This document shows positions 1-27,715 of a DNA stretch of 64,000 nucleotides, in pieces. Origin of the DNA: Varroa destructor (lineage: Eukaryota > Arthropoda > Arachnida > Mesostigmata > Varroidae); NCBI RefSeq assembly GCF_002443255.2, contig NW_019211455.1, positions 34,439,472 through 34,503,471 of the forward strand. The letters are read 5' to 3'. How positions within the stretch are numbered: the stretch's first letter is position 1; every line of letters starts with the position of its first letter. A program made the position numbers and the translations under genes. The notes beneath the pieces were generated by a model. The model worked only from the letters and a program-made list of their open reading frames with translations. It had not been told where the DNA came from and did no database searches.

Positions 1-16201
<16,201 letters not shown>

Positions 16202-16275
16202 GTGAGCTATTAAGACTATGATTTCAAGTACTGCTTGATCTATTCTGTAACTCGTTCAAAATAAGGAACGCTCTT

Positions 16276-16281
16276 AATAAA
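16276..16281 (+). terminator. Candidate polyadenylation signal of the transporter gene
   Basis: AATAAA lies 75 bases after the transporter stop. The A-rich + strand sequence continues for about 2.5 kb, so this may be a proximal site with longer 3' ends possible. Confidence 0.5.
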
Positions 16282-17549
16282 TGCAACTCGAAACACTGAG
16301 AAACATTGAGCAGCACGTTGATATTGCAAAATTTTTTCTAACTAAGGGCTGTAAGTTCAGTTATCTGGAAGTCAACGATGGCTCTCTGAACTTATAATGG
16401 CGATAAAAAGACGTGTTGTTAATGTTTTTCGATGTACAAACATGCGTTTAGCATTCACAAAACACGTACGTACTCCCAACGCAGTTATGTGGCAAATACA
16501 GGACAAAAATCCAGGGATGTACAGATAGCACACGAGGGTGTATCTACCTCATCAAGCAAGCAATCAATCAGCCGCGCTAACTGCTACGATTATGCATTCA
16601 ACACCTAATCAAAGAAACGACAGTTATGGTAGCAACAGCGGAAATGGCAGTGATTAACAAATTACGAACAGAAGGTGCACAGAAGGAACAGGTAAAGAAA
16701 AAAGGAGACATTGCGACACTTAATCACACAGACAAATAGTTACCTACTTTGATCTATCTCTATAACCTAAAATACCTCAGCAATGTGATTAACAAAAAAA
16801 TGTTCTATGAAAATGTACGCCAAGCTGTCAAAGTGAAGAAACGTTACTGCGTAAAGCATACTATCTAAAACACGGAAAGCAGGGTCGTGTTGTAACTTTG
16901 TATTCGTTGTAGTGATTCAGGAACTCTATGTGAAATTGCTAATAACTGAATCCTCATTGATGAAAAAAAGCGTAGCACATATCATTGCCTTAGCTATAGG
17001 GTTATTACGTCATTCGTGTCTATCTAAGCATATCTTATAGGAAATATACAGTAAAGCGTATTGTTTTTCTTAGATAGCCGCATATGCACAAAAGTACGTA
17101 TGCAGTCTTAAGTATGGCATAGTATTCATTTCAAATAGCAAAGATCAAGAGCAGAGTTGCATAAATAAGACTGCATTTCGTTTCTCAAATTCTGACGGTC
17201 ATTAATACCTCAACAGTGGATGGAAATAAAGTGTTAGGAACAGCTACATAGTTACCAAGCGAAAATGGAAAGTACGCATCATCAACGCAGCAACAACGTA
17301 TCATTAGAACTATATTTCTTCACAACTATCCTTAACGAGCGAGCTCGTCCGAGCATATCAAAATGACATTTATTTATTTATTGATCGATAACGACGAAAG
17401 CGAATGGTTTAACTCATAGCTCCGCGTGCAGCCACAAACATCTTTAGAATATATCGCAGGTTTTGCAACCCATTCAAAAAATTTTTCACCCTTCTTTTCC
17501 GATAAATACTCTACCAGCGACACCGCCAGCAAATCATATTAGAGAGGGA

Positions 17550-17665
17550 GAATGATGAGTCAGGAAAGCAGTTTAATGGTGGAGCTAGCTATCACCAGTC
17601 GCCGCCGCCGCCGCAGCAAGCAACAACTAGTGATTATCCCAGCTAATGAATGACGTCATAATGCA
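17550..17665. promoter_or_regulatory. AP-1 / CRE / CGG-rich cluster
   Basis: TGAGTCA (AP-1 consensus) at 17556-17562, a (CGC)n-type run near 17599-17614, and the full CRE palindrome TGACGTCA at 17651-17658, all within about 110 bases. This is among the most GC-rich short intervals in the 33-kb gene desert. A promoter or enhancer role is an inference from consensus sites alone. Confidence 0.35.
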
Positions 17666-18764
17666 TGATTGTGTTGTTGATGATGATCAAATACATCTAC
17701 GAGCCATATTTTGGAGACAGAGGAGTACCCGCAGACAATGAGATCTATGTCTTTCACTTCGTGCCCTTTAAAACAAAAAAAAAAAACAGGCTGATCACGA
17801 TATTAACATGGCCGACTAAAATCATTATTAATGTCGATAATAAATAAGAATTGTGGTCGTCGTCACTAGTACAATCGTCATCTTCATCGTGATACTCACA
17901 ACAACAATATTTATATGAATTTTAACGCACTGGCAGGCAAACGTCCTCCACGACATTTATTTTAGAAGGCGGCGGTGAAGTAAATCTACGGAGCACAAAA
18001 ACAGCTGTGTACAGAAGCAGAGCTGCAAAGGCCTGTTTTGCTAACTCTAACAAAGCGTAACGCAATATACAAAGAATCATCTGAAGTACCAATGGTGCCA
18101 TAAGTTTATAAAGTTACAATCGCACACAAGAATTCTCCCAGAATCAAGGAGAATCATGACAGTTATAGAGTTAGGCCCAACGGAATCGACAAAAACAAGC
18201 ATGAGCCTGAGACCTTCTCTCGTTGAGCAAGAGTAATGGCGAGAGAGTAAGAGATGTTGCAATAGTACATACACTTGCTATCATAAAATGAATCAACAAC
18301 CAAAGTTATATAAACAGTTGTTGTTGAATCTTAGGCATGGTACGCATGCCATTGGAAAACGATGTCAGTGATTATGCCGATAATGCAATAATATTATGAG
18401 AAACTCGGTTTAAAAGGCAAAATGTAGATAGAAACAAAATTTAGATGGACCTAAAAGGAACCTACCGTAGATGATTTAGGGAAATTTAACATAAACAGGT
18501 TCCCCTGAGTTCAATGATAGCGAAGGTGAGATCGAGAGAATGCAGCATGGTACTCCGGCAAATGTTGTTTTTACGGGACAGTTCCTGCTTTCAGGTATCG
18601 CGCGTGCAAATCTTAAGAATAGTATAGCTGGTTAAGACACAGAAAAAAAAAACTCACCGACCGCGGAACAATGAGCAGCAGTTACCAAACAGCTTTCAAA
18701 ACCACAGCAACCAGTCAGCCATTTTAAATAGGTGTTTGCTCCCATTATATATTATATACCCATT

Positions 18765-18765
18765 T

Positions 18766-18806
<41 letters not shown>
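18765..18806. repeat. (TA)n microsatellite
   Basis: TA tract with one ATAC interruption. The first of two long TA arrays about 130 bases apart. Confidence 0.9.
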
Positions 18807-18814
<8 letters not shown>

Positions 18815-18935
18815 CTATCTCAATTATTGCTGTCATTATTTAAAAACCAAAAAATAAGGTCAATATAAAAACATAAACAGACATTACCTACGATAACGAG
18901 AATGGTTCCATATAACAGGAGTTGCCTAAATAGTG

Positions 18936-18936
<1 letters not shown>

Positions 18937-18983
<47 letters not shown>
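18937..18983. repeat. (TA)n microsatellite
   Basis: About 23 uninterrupted TA units. Short frames reading IYIYIY in this interval are artefacts of the repeat. Confidence 0.95.
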
Positions 18984-18987
<4 letters not shown>

Positions 18988-21900
18988 GCTGAAGACAAAC
19001 CACGAACGGCTATTCAGCATTAACAGCTATTTAATTTGTGGTAAGTACACGATCAAAAGAAATCCGTATCAAAGAATGCATCACGATATTGGAAATATAT
19101 ATATATAATGGACCAGGAAAGAAGAATGAAAATTCTCGATGTTCCGCTTTCGCAAGGTGATTTATCTGGAGATTGTATCCTCGTGCAATATATCTACATA
19201 TACATTCACATATACATGTGTGTTCATCTAATGCTGCTCTTAGCCTATGACCTGACCTGGCTACCATGTCAGTCGAGAAGTGCTGCAACACAAGCTACAG
19301 AACTATATACATATATAAATTCGGCGGTTTTTCATAAGCCGCCGTCAAGAATTTATCTGAAGCGTATTACGCCGCTGTGATTGAATAAACTTGAGAGTGA
19401 ATGAAATACTGAAACGAGAAAGAATGTTAAGCTAAAAGTGCCTGATGGATTCGCCAACATTTTGACAAAAACCAAGAATTTTGGCGAGCTCTGGACAGGA
19501 CACTCGATGCTTCACAACGTGTAATGAACATTCAAATAAGGTGAACAATACGAAGTGTTATTTACGGGATCGTGCGTGAATCTGAATTGTCATTCAATTA
19601 AAACCATAATATAATTATAATCATTAGACATGTATTGAAAGAGGGAAGCAGTTTTATCCTAAAACACTAACGTAGAATATGTGAGTGAAACAAAAGTCCG
19701 GAAAACAGGTTCCTTCATCACACTCCTTTGTTCTCATTAGCAAGTCGCTGTCTTTCGTGACACCGCCTTTAACTTGGGTTAACAAACGCATACAGTATCA
19801 GTTCATCGAGACAAAATATTTTCACTAATTTGACTTTTAAAATGACTGAATCCTAGTAACAGATTTATAAGTAGTAAAATGTAGTCATTTTTACACCCTC
19901 TCAAGGCAGTTTGTTAGGTCGTTCGCTGATGATGTCACATCAATCCTATAAATTAAAACACCCTGGAACAAACGAATATCAAGCAGGTAGATGAGGAGAA
20001 GCGAAAAATTATTCAAAATAGAAAAAAACACAAATAATATTAAATATAAAAAGTAAAATATGGGGTATATTCTTTATTCATTTGTCAGAACTGAAGGTTT
20101 GGACATTATCTGCGGAAAACGACTTTTATAATAAAAGCTATATCAGGCATACGTCACGATCCGTAGTTATTGAAATCATCTACTAATGACCTTATATCTC
20201 GAAAAAAGGTCAAGTATTTCATCGTTAAGATATCAACGTTAACGAAAAATACGCTTAAAAAGCTAATGACAGTAGTTGGATCAAGTGCAATGACTCACAG
20301 CAAATAGTGTATATGTATGTGTATATATATATATACATACAATCAAGCATGGCCTATTACGTGACTACCGAAGTCTTTCGCACGTAAGAACAAACGGGTT
20401 CACTCACCACTTCTTGTGGTAACTTCTATGTTCGTGAATTCAGTAAACTGTTCGAACATAAATGTATTGGTGGTGACCTTGGATGTGTCGTAGAAGAAAG
20501 AAAAATCATATGCTAGATATAGAAATATATGATGCGAACGGAAGAAAGTAACGAATGAGAGAGCATGCAAGACTATCAATAAAAAAGACAACAGCAACAA
20601 TGTGTAACAGCAAGAAAAACGCGTTTGGTGCCGCCATCACCCTGAGCGACGGCTGCAATTTGACTGCCGTATACTGAGAACACTGAATTGGATAAACATT
20701 GAAACAACTTAATCTACTTGTAGACTGTGGATATGAAGCTGATAACCGTGACGATATTATAATAGTAATAAATAATTGTATGCCGACGTCTTTCACCTTC
20801 CCTACATCATCGACCAAAGTGAAAGTAAAATATGACGAAATGCTTATGACAAATATTATGGAATAAAATACAAAAAGTAAAACTCAACATGGAAGAAGAC
20901 TTTCCAATCTTTGAATTAATTACATTTTTGCTAAGTACACTTCAGGTTATAAATTCGAAATTATTTTCATAGCGCCTAAAGCAATAAGTATTTATCAGGA
21001 GGTGTTGGTGCCTAAAGGTTCCAATAATATGTAAGAATTGTCAAATAAGGTATAAATTTCATTTATAAGTCAAAAACTATGATTGCCTGAAGTTGTTTCT
21101 AAAATTGCAAAAGCTCGGGGAATACGGCAGCAATTAAGTCTGCTTTCATCAGACCTGGACTTTTTAGAAAACGTCTCTAAAGGAAATTTAGTTGATACAT
21201 TTAGAACACGCTACATACTGATCAAAATCTGTAATGTCATACATATTACATGGCGATATTATTCAAAAAACAATACAGCTTTGGAGAGATAATATAGTAC
21301 TATATCATCAAGCTGTACTTGATCATACTATAATCAAGTACTGTATCAAGTCGCAGCTAAGACGAATAAGCCAGAGGACTGAATAGACTACGGCTTTACA
21401 AATTTCTAACGGAGATCATTCTCATCTACTAGTAGGCGATAAAGGCCCATAGTAATAAACAACAGCACGTACTGCTTATTTTTAGTATGTGAAGTGATCA
21501 AACCTCTTACTTTATTTTCATTTGTTTATATTATCGTCGCGTAAAGGTCTAGTTAGAAATTGTTCAACGATAGTAAACGAATAAATATTCAAGAGTAATT
21601 TTGCCTTAACAAAATGCCGTTTAAAAGGTTTTCGAGTTAACTGTTTACTATATTCCCTCTACAATAGGCCTCGACAAAGCTGTGTGACTTCAGTTCGAAA
21701 GTTGATATGAACAGAGACGTAACATATTTATTGGTTCGACCAAGAAAAAGTAGAAATTATTATATTTATATTGTTGCTCTTTGAACCCAGACCAATTTAC
21801 AGCTTAGCCAGGACCATCGAAGTTCTTGATAAAGTTTGGTCAACATATTAGTTATAGCGTAGTCTTTTAATCATTTTACATTCACATACAAGTCGTATAT

Positions 21901-23735
21901 GGTAAATTAAATATTTTTTCCTTTTCTTAACAAGTGGAACTTTTCATTTTCTTAATAACTGGAACGACCTGTGCCATAAAACTCATGTAATATTTTTGAA
22001 GTTCTATCAAATAGTGTAAAGTATTTTAAAGTTAATAGTAACTGAGTTAAGATTTATCATTTATAAAATACACACGTTAGTTTGACAGAATTAATAGGTC
22101 TGACGGAGATTTTTACCGTCTTGAGAACTTCATCATTACAAAATTGACGGCCTGTGATATATGGAACAAGACAAAGCTTTTTTACATTTTAATTAAACTA
22201 TATTCTATTTCACCGCGTCCAAATCACAATAGAAGAACAAAAAGCCTGTACCGTGAATGTTTGCCTAAGGAGTTCAAAAATATTTGTTAAATACATTCTA
22301 ACTCTTGTGGCATCTGTTTGCAATTAATTTGCAATAATAATAATGCAAATATAATTAAAAACGAATTCGAGTTGTTTTTTAATTTCTGAATTGTCAGATG
22401 CGTTTCAAGTACCTTCTACGATTGAAGTTAAATTCTCCGAATCTACTGATGAACAAATGAAATGCGTTTTTACTTCATTTTTAATAGCCCTGGAAAGTTA
22501 TTTGAAATATCTTATTGTACAAATATGCACAGTCTATGCAAGGTCAAGGCAGATCCTAATAAGAAATGGGTAGCCCTAGGTTGAAAGCATATTATTGTTT
22601 TACATTTTAAGGTTATAATTGTTGCCCCCTTTCAGCGGAAGCCAAAATATTCTACCATTACAAACATCATTAGCGCCCATGCTCTTCAAATTTTTTGAAG
22701 CTACTTAAGCTAGTACAAGGGAAGTGGACTCTAAATTCCATAATCCTTACTGTAAGCATTTACCTTAGAAGATCTTATAAAAAATAAGTCTCAGGATTCT
22801 ATTGCTTAGCTTGAGTGCTTCGGTTATTGAAATGTTATATTTAACACTATTTGCGATATTTCTTAAGACTTCTTTCAACCTTTCATAAGAGTCAGCTCTA
22901 ATTCTGTTATTAGCTCTACGTTGCTCTAGAGTACTTATTCCTTTACGCGTTAAGTACAGACCTCTCTTTAAGCCACGAAACATCACAACCATACTGAACT
23001 ATTAACAGTACTAACACATCGTACAAGAGTAATGCTGTACTATAGTCAAATAAACATTTTCAAATTCAGCTCCACGTCCAGAAAATGCATTTCCGACATT
23101 TAAGATACAATTTCAATGTCTGCAGGAGCTCTATAAACTTCTCTATTCGATGATTTTGTCTTCCTGTGGTTTGTAGAAAGAAAATTAACGACTTGCAGAT
23201 CCTAAGCCGTAATATGTTCCACATTTTATTGTGCATCATAGGCGTATATTTAACCGGAATCTTTAATTTAGATCGTACGTTTTTAGTTTCAAGAAATTAA
23301 AAAGCCTACGTGTAATGGTGGCTGACCTTGTGGTGGTATGAATGACAAGATTTGAACCTTTTCAGAAATCAACCCATTAGTGCCTATCGTAGTATATCTA
23401 CTACAAAACTGCTACATAGTAAGCCTTTAATCTTCTCCGACTAAGTCGTACACTCATTGGAGACTAACCAGTGCTTATCCCTTGTTCGAAAAACTAAATC
23501 GAGTGTGTTATAATACTATTCTACGCCCTGAAATCGTATGCGTCCTATACTTCAACATTTAAGTAGTTAAGCATTTTTCAACGATTCTCTTTTGTGCAGG
23601 TAATAGTGAGGCCGGTACAAAAAAAATAATAAATAGGACTGTAGTATTTCTGGAATGACATGTTCATGTACATTCATGAGCCCAATACTGAATTGAAGCT
23701 CTATTGCCGTTACAACACTACTGTTTGCAAATATG
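18984..23735. other. Intergenic, no gene recognised
   Basis: Mostly AT-rich DNA. Three short open frames look slightly protein-like but could not be identified: 21083-21292 (+), 22391-22573 (+) and 22765-22992 (-, Arg/Lys-rich). Consensus donor sequences on the - strand (GTGAGT at about 18648-18653 and 20406-20411) follow GC-richer tracts but could not be chained into a gene. Confidence 0.6.
21315..21341. repeat. Short inverted repeat
   Basis: GTACTTGAT at 21315-21323 and ATCAAGTAC at 21333-21341 are perfect reverse complements with a 9-base loop. Further ATCAAG copies flank it. A possible terminator-like fold or MITE fragment; nothing else supports a function. Confidence 0.5.
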
Positions 23736-23737
23736 GT

Positions 23738-25672
23738 TTAGCGGATTTCAAAATAATAAACAAACCAAACTGTGGCCCATTGTCTGACTTCACACTTATT
23801 ACAATCTACAACAATTAAAAACTCGGTACCCTGTATAACTAAGAGGTCGATACGTGCAGTGTGCTTTAACGGTGTTGGCATTTTACTCGCCGAATTTCTG
23901 GTCATTCTTCGTGGCATGGAATCCATCGTTGCAAATATTCATCAATGTCATTAGTTATCTCTGTCAATATCGTTCTCGTCGTGCGCGTATTTTTGCTTCC
24001 GTCGCCCCTGTGTAACTGTCGTAGAACTTTCAGACACTCCAACAAAGATTTTTCGCAGCTTAGGGTACGTCGATGTTCATTGAGTAATATCCTTCATCGA
24101 TCGCTTTACTTGAATGTGTATGATTTCTATTTTTTTTTTACTGTCTCCGTCTGCACTATATTGAAATCAACTCGGGTGGCTCGCTTATAACCGTAATAAT
24201 GCCTTTGTATTGAATTTGCTCGTTTATCACATGCCACTGCTATTAATTAGTGATTGCTAAACATGGGGAGGTGGCTGGATTATAATTCCAACATACATAC
24301 AGGTCTTTTGAGAGTACGGTTGCTTTTGAGAACTATCAGATGCATTTGCTTTACAGCGGTTGTAGCGAATGCTGTTTCTATTTCAATGCTTGGTTTACTC
24401 GCTTCATCAGTCCTAAGGTTTGCGATGTCCTCATACAGAGTGGATGTTACCCAAAACACTTCGCGAGTATTTAACTGGAGTCAGTCCTGTTTCGTTTTGC
24501 GTTCTGTGTTTCTTCTTCTCGGCTTATTGTCCATATTTATTGTCATTGGCTAAGCGGCGGTTTCTTCTTGTCTATCTACTGTGGTCTCAACCCTTTCGAC
24601 TTTTAGCATACTTTGGCCGATCAGTAGTTTGAGCACAAAATGTATGTGATCGCTACAGCCGACAAATTGCTAATCCATCGTTGGATATTTTCTGGAACTG
24701 TTGTTATGAACCAGTTGTTTTGTTGCCGTTAAAATATCGTGTTGGTGATTTACATGGCTATTAGAACACATACAAAATGGCTAAAAGTCTTAACATAATT
24801 TAACAAAAGCGCTTTGAGAATTCGAATCTTGATCTCACATTTGTAATAGTAGTAAGAGATACGCAGATTATTGTAATAGGAACACCCAGTACTATTGCTA
24901 AGTATTATACAGGGTCTTTTCATCTTAGTCAATGAAGTCATTTGAATGATTACAATAGTCATTGCTGTATATAGCACGTCAAAAGTTAGTATTCTATTTT
25001 AATGTCCCCAGAATGGAAACCAAAAATGGCCTTCTACGTGTATTTGTTCCCTCCATAACCCTACCCAAAAAATTTTATCCGCAGTACTTATACAGATTAG
25101 TGTAAACCAAGTGTTCCTTCAAAAATTACTTCCATAACTTAATTCGTTCCGCGCAATTTCGGATCACGGCGCTGCATAATCTACCATAAATGTTACCAGT
25201 CACGTCATGAATGCAGTCTTCCAGGCCGTGGATTCTTTGTGGTGCTGTCTAATACACATTGTCTGTCACATAGCTCTACGATTTCAAAATGCATTGCAGG
25301 TGCTCTTCAATGAACTAAGTTGTTGGGCACAACGTAGAATTGAAATGATTATATTAGTGCTGTGGCCTGGTTTGTAGTCTACCTAGTTTCACTTTATCTG
25401 CGAGAGAACCTTTATTGATCAACCGCCTAGGTGTTACCTTAATCAACAGGAAGTATCGTTCGTAGTTTGTTTCATATTTGCAGAGTTTCAAATTTCAGTA
25501 GTAAATTTCTCAAAAAACAAACACTATTCGAAATTGCAGCCTCCTGCTGTCGCACACCGTGAACGCTTCTGTGTTTAGCGCGCGATAACCGGCTAGCTTT
25601 TGCTTATTTGTAAACAAAAGAGGATAGCCGCAAAATGCAATACAGACATCTGGCACACTGTGGCTATTGCAG
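23738..25672 (-). mobile_element. Ty3/gypsy-type retrotransposon remnant (K02A2.6-like gag-pol), decayed and internally deleted
   Basis: Domains appear in the expected order along the - strand, in changing frames. Gag zinc-knuckle region about 25672-25540: CNSHSVPDVCIAF, later LNTEAFTVCDSRR. Aspartic protease about 25222-25167: W, then LVTFMVDYAA where a DTGA-type site is expected, with the active-site Thr-Gly replaced. RNase H traces about 24700-24560 (weak). H2C2 integrase zinc domain about 24016-23905: LHRGDGSKN then NDIDEYLQRWIPC. Integrase core about 23880-23767: ARIDLLVIQGTEFLIVVD followed almost at once by SDNGPQF. No reverse-transcriptase palm was found, and the two catalytic Asp regions of the integrase lie too close, so both regions seem deleted. 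Stops and frameshifts throughout; non-functional. No LTRs were identified. Confidence 0.72.
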
Positions 25673-27644
25673 ATTAGACATATTAACGCTGGGTTGTAAC
25701 GTAGTATTAGTATTGGAATGTTCCTGCTACAAATGTGTTGCACAGTCAAATCCGTCATTTATTGCAATAATTTGTGTATTTCTTACTACGTTAACAGATA
25801 TAAAACAAAAACTACTCAAGTATCTGAAATTTTTTTTACGGAACTGGTACGAAACTTTTGGCCCACCTTGAAAAACGCATTAATTGTGCTGCAGTCCTTT
25901 ACGCTCGATCACGAGGTTATTGTTTAAACTAATCACTGTTGTTTGAATAACCGTAGCCTTAATTGTGCCAGCTTCGAACGACTAGCACTCCTAATATACC
26001 TTTCGTGCAATTTGCTATTTCCTTATTTTCTTAAGATTGTTATTTTTTTTATTCTTATCTGGGTGCCGAAGGATAGTTACTGGGAGTTTTGAAAGTTGAC
26101 TTAATGATTTTTGCTAGAATTGAATTATCTTATTTCTTTTTTTTCTATATATTCTTGAATCATCTAATTAAATCTAATTTCGAGCCATTCTTGGACTCGC
26201 GATTACAACACATTTAGCAATGCAACCTTGTGAACGTTTTCGTCTTGAGTGTTGAGCATGGTCAGCCCCTTCTAGGTTTCTTAGTTAAACCTCCGCCCTT
26301 CTGGTGGATTTACTGCGTCAGTTCAGCGCGCTCCTAATTGCCCCTGTGGGCTACGCCGCTGCTTTTGTCAAATTTTGCCAACAGAGATTTTAATGAAACT
26401 TTAGTTCTCCACGGCAAAACGGACAAGTTTCGAACCACTTTTTTGACACAATATAGTAACTTTTCAGTACAACGCATCTAAATGAGAAATTTTAGAAATA
26501 ATGCTCACCAGGGTTAAAGAGAAACATAAATGCCTTATATAGCTTATAGCGCAGACCATAATTATAATATTACTAGTTAACATTTGCATCTGCCTGTGCC
26601 ATTATTTTTGTTGATTGGTTGGATTGTAATTAAATAAACTTATGAAGGTTAGAAATATGTTTTCATTTTCGTATAATTAACCGTTCCACTTCTGACGCCC
26701 AAGGCCTGAAGGCTCAAGGTTTGAATCAATGCTCACTGAAACATAAAAATGGTTTGAAAAACATGAGATGCTCTAGAATATGGTCAGTGGCCTGTCCCCA
26801 GGACTATGCCGGAAAACACGCCAACAGAAAAGACATACCTTTCAATCTGCTCCTTCGAAGATACAGCCGACTGAAATATACTATGTACGTCACATACACT
26901 AAGGTATCTGGTCTACCTAAGGTGGTTGATAAAGGTCAATAGTTTAATAGGTCCATCAGAGATTCTTGATTTTTATAAGGTTTGTAATGTTTTCACATTA
27001 TATCATTGCTACCTCCTATACCTGATGAATTATCTCTTAAATTTGTGCCTACTATTCCTAAAATAGATAGCGTCGATCCGAATTAACATTCTTCTTTCGG
27101 CGTTAGATAATACAGAAGCTGCTCTAATGAGTATGTTTTTTGTGGCAATGTGTATCTGCCTAGGACATGCACACTTACTAAGTTGGACAATAATATACAA
27201 CAGTGCAAAGAAATTGTGCAGAAAGTGCCTACAGGCAAATCATTGGGCTAGTTGGTTTGCGCAACATGTTGTGTATGAGAATTCTTTTGGTGCTCATTAT
27301 GAAATTGTATGCGCTAAAACTAGTAATACCATGGTAGCGGTAGTTGGTGCCAGCAGCAAGAATTTTTGCTTATGTAACATGAAGGCATATATAATTATGA
27401 AGAATGTAAGGGTTCTTTTTGATTAGCGACTCGTAAAAGACCTATTTTTTAAATTAAGTTGTTAATGAACATTTGCCAATACGTCCCCTGTGATCACTCG
27501 AGTAGGCCAGTTACGACATATTGCCTATAAGAACTCGGCTGGACCAATAGATCATTGCTGAGGGTGTTCCATAGGAGCGAACCCTATTGACAGCAGTTGT
27601 AAAAACGTTGGATTTCATGTATTTGTTTAATCATGAAACGCTAG

Positions 27645-27715
27645 ATGTAAGGCCCAAGAGGTTGAAACAAATGGTGACTTCCTCAGTGGTTGTGGTTAGG
27701 TTCAAATCCGGTATT
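27645..27715 (+). repeat. tRNA-like (Pol III box) sequence
   Basis: A-box-like GGCCCAAGAGGTTGAAAC near 27651, and a B box GGTTCAAATCC about 48 bases downstream that fits the RGTTCRANTCC consensus fully. The cloverleaf does not close convincingly, so a SINE or tRNA pseudogene is likelier than a working tRNA. Confidence 0.4.

Larger units (their letters stand above)
16202..18720 (+). other. Possible long 3' UTR of the transporter, no coding exon seen
   Basis: After the stop the + strand is A-rich with many CAG/CAA-type stretches, unlike the more T/A-balanced introns. It includes an AU-rich element ATTTATTTATTTATT near 17368-17382 and a second AATAAA near 17226. These would fit a long 3' UTR, but nothing here proves transcription. 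It also contains the GC-rich regulatory-like cluster at 17550-17660. Confidence 0.35.

Noticed and set aside
18820..19110. Open frames encoding IYIYIYIY repeats
   Set aside because: They are translations of the TA microsatellites, not genes.
25140..25260. A - strand frame HGLEDCIHDVTGNIYGRL resembling the C terminus of a mariner-type transposase
   Set aside because: No DPDLxP-type motif lies upstream, and a different frame reads W...LVTFMVDYAA, which fits the gypsy protease expected between the knuckle and integrase parts.
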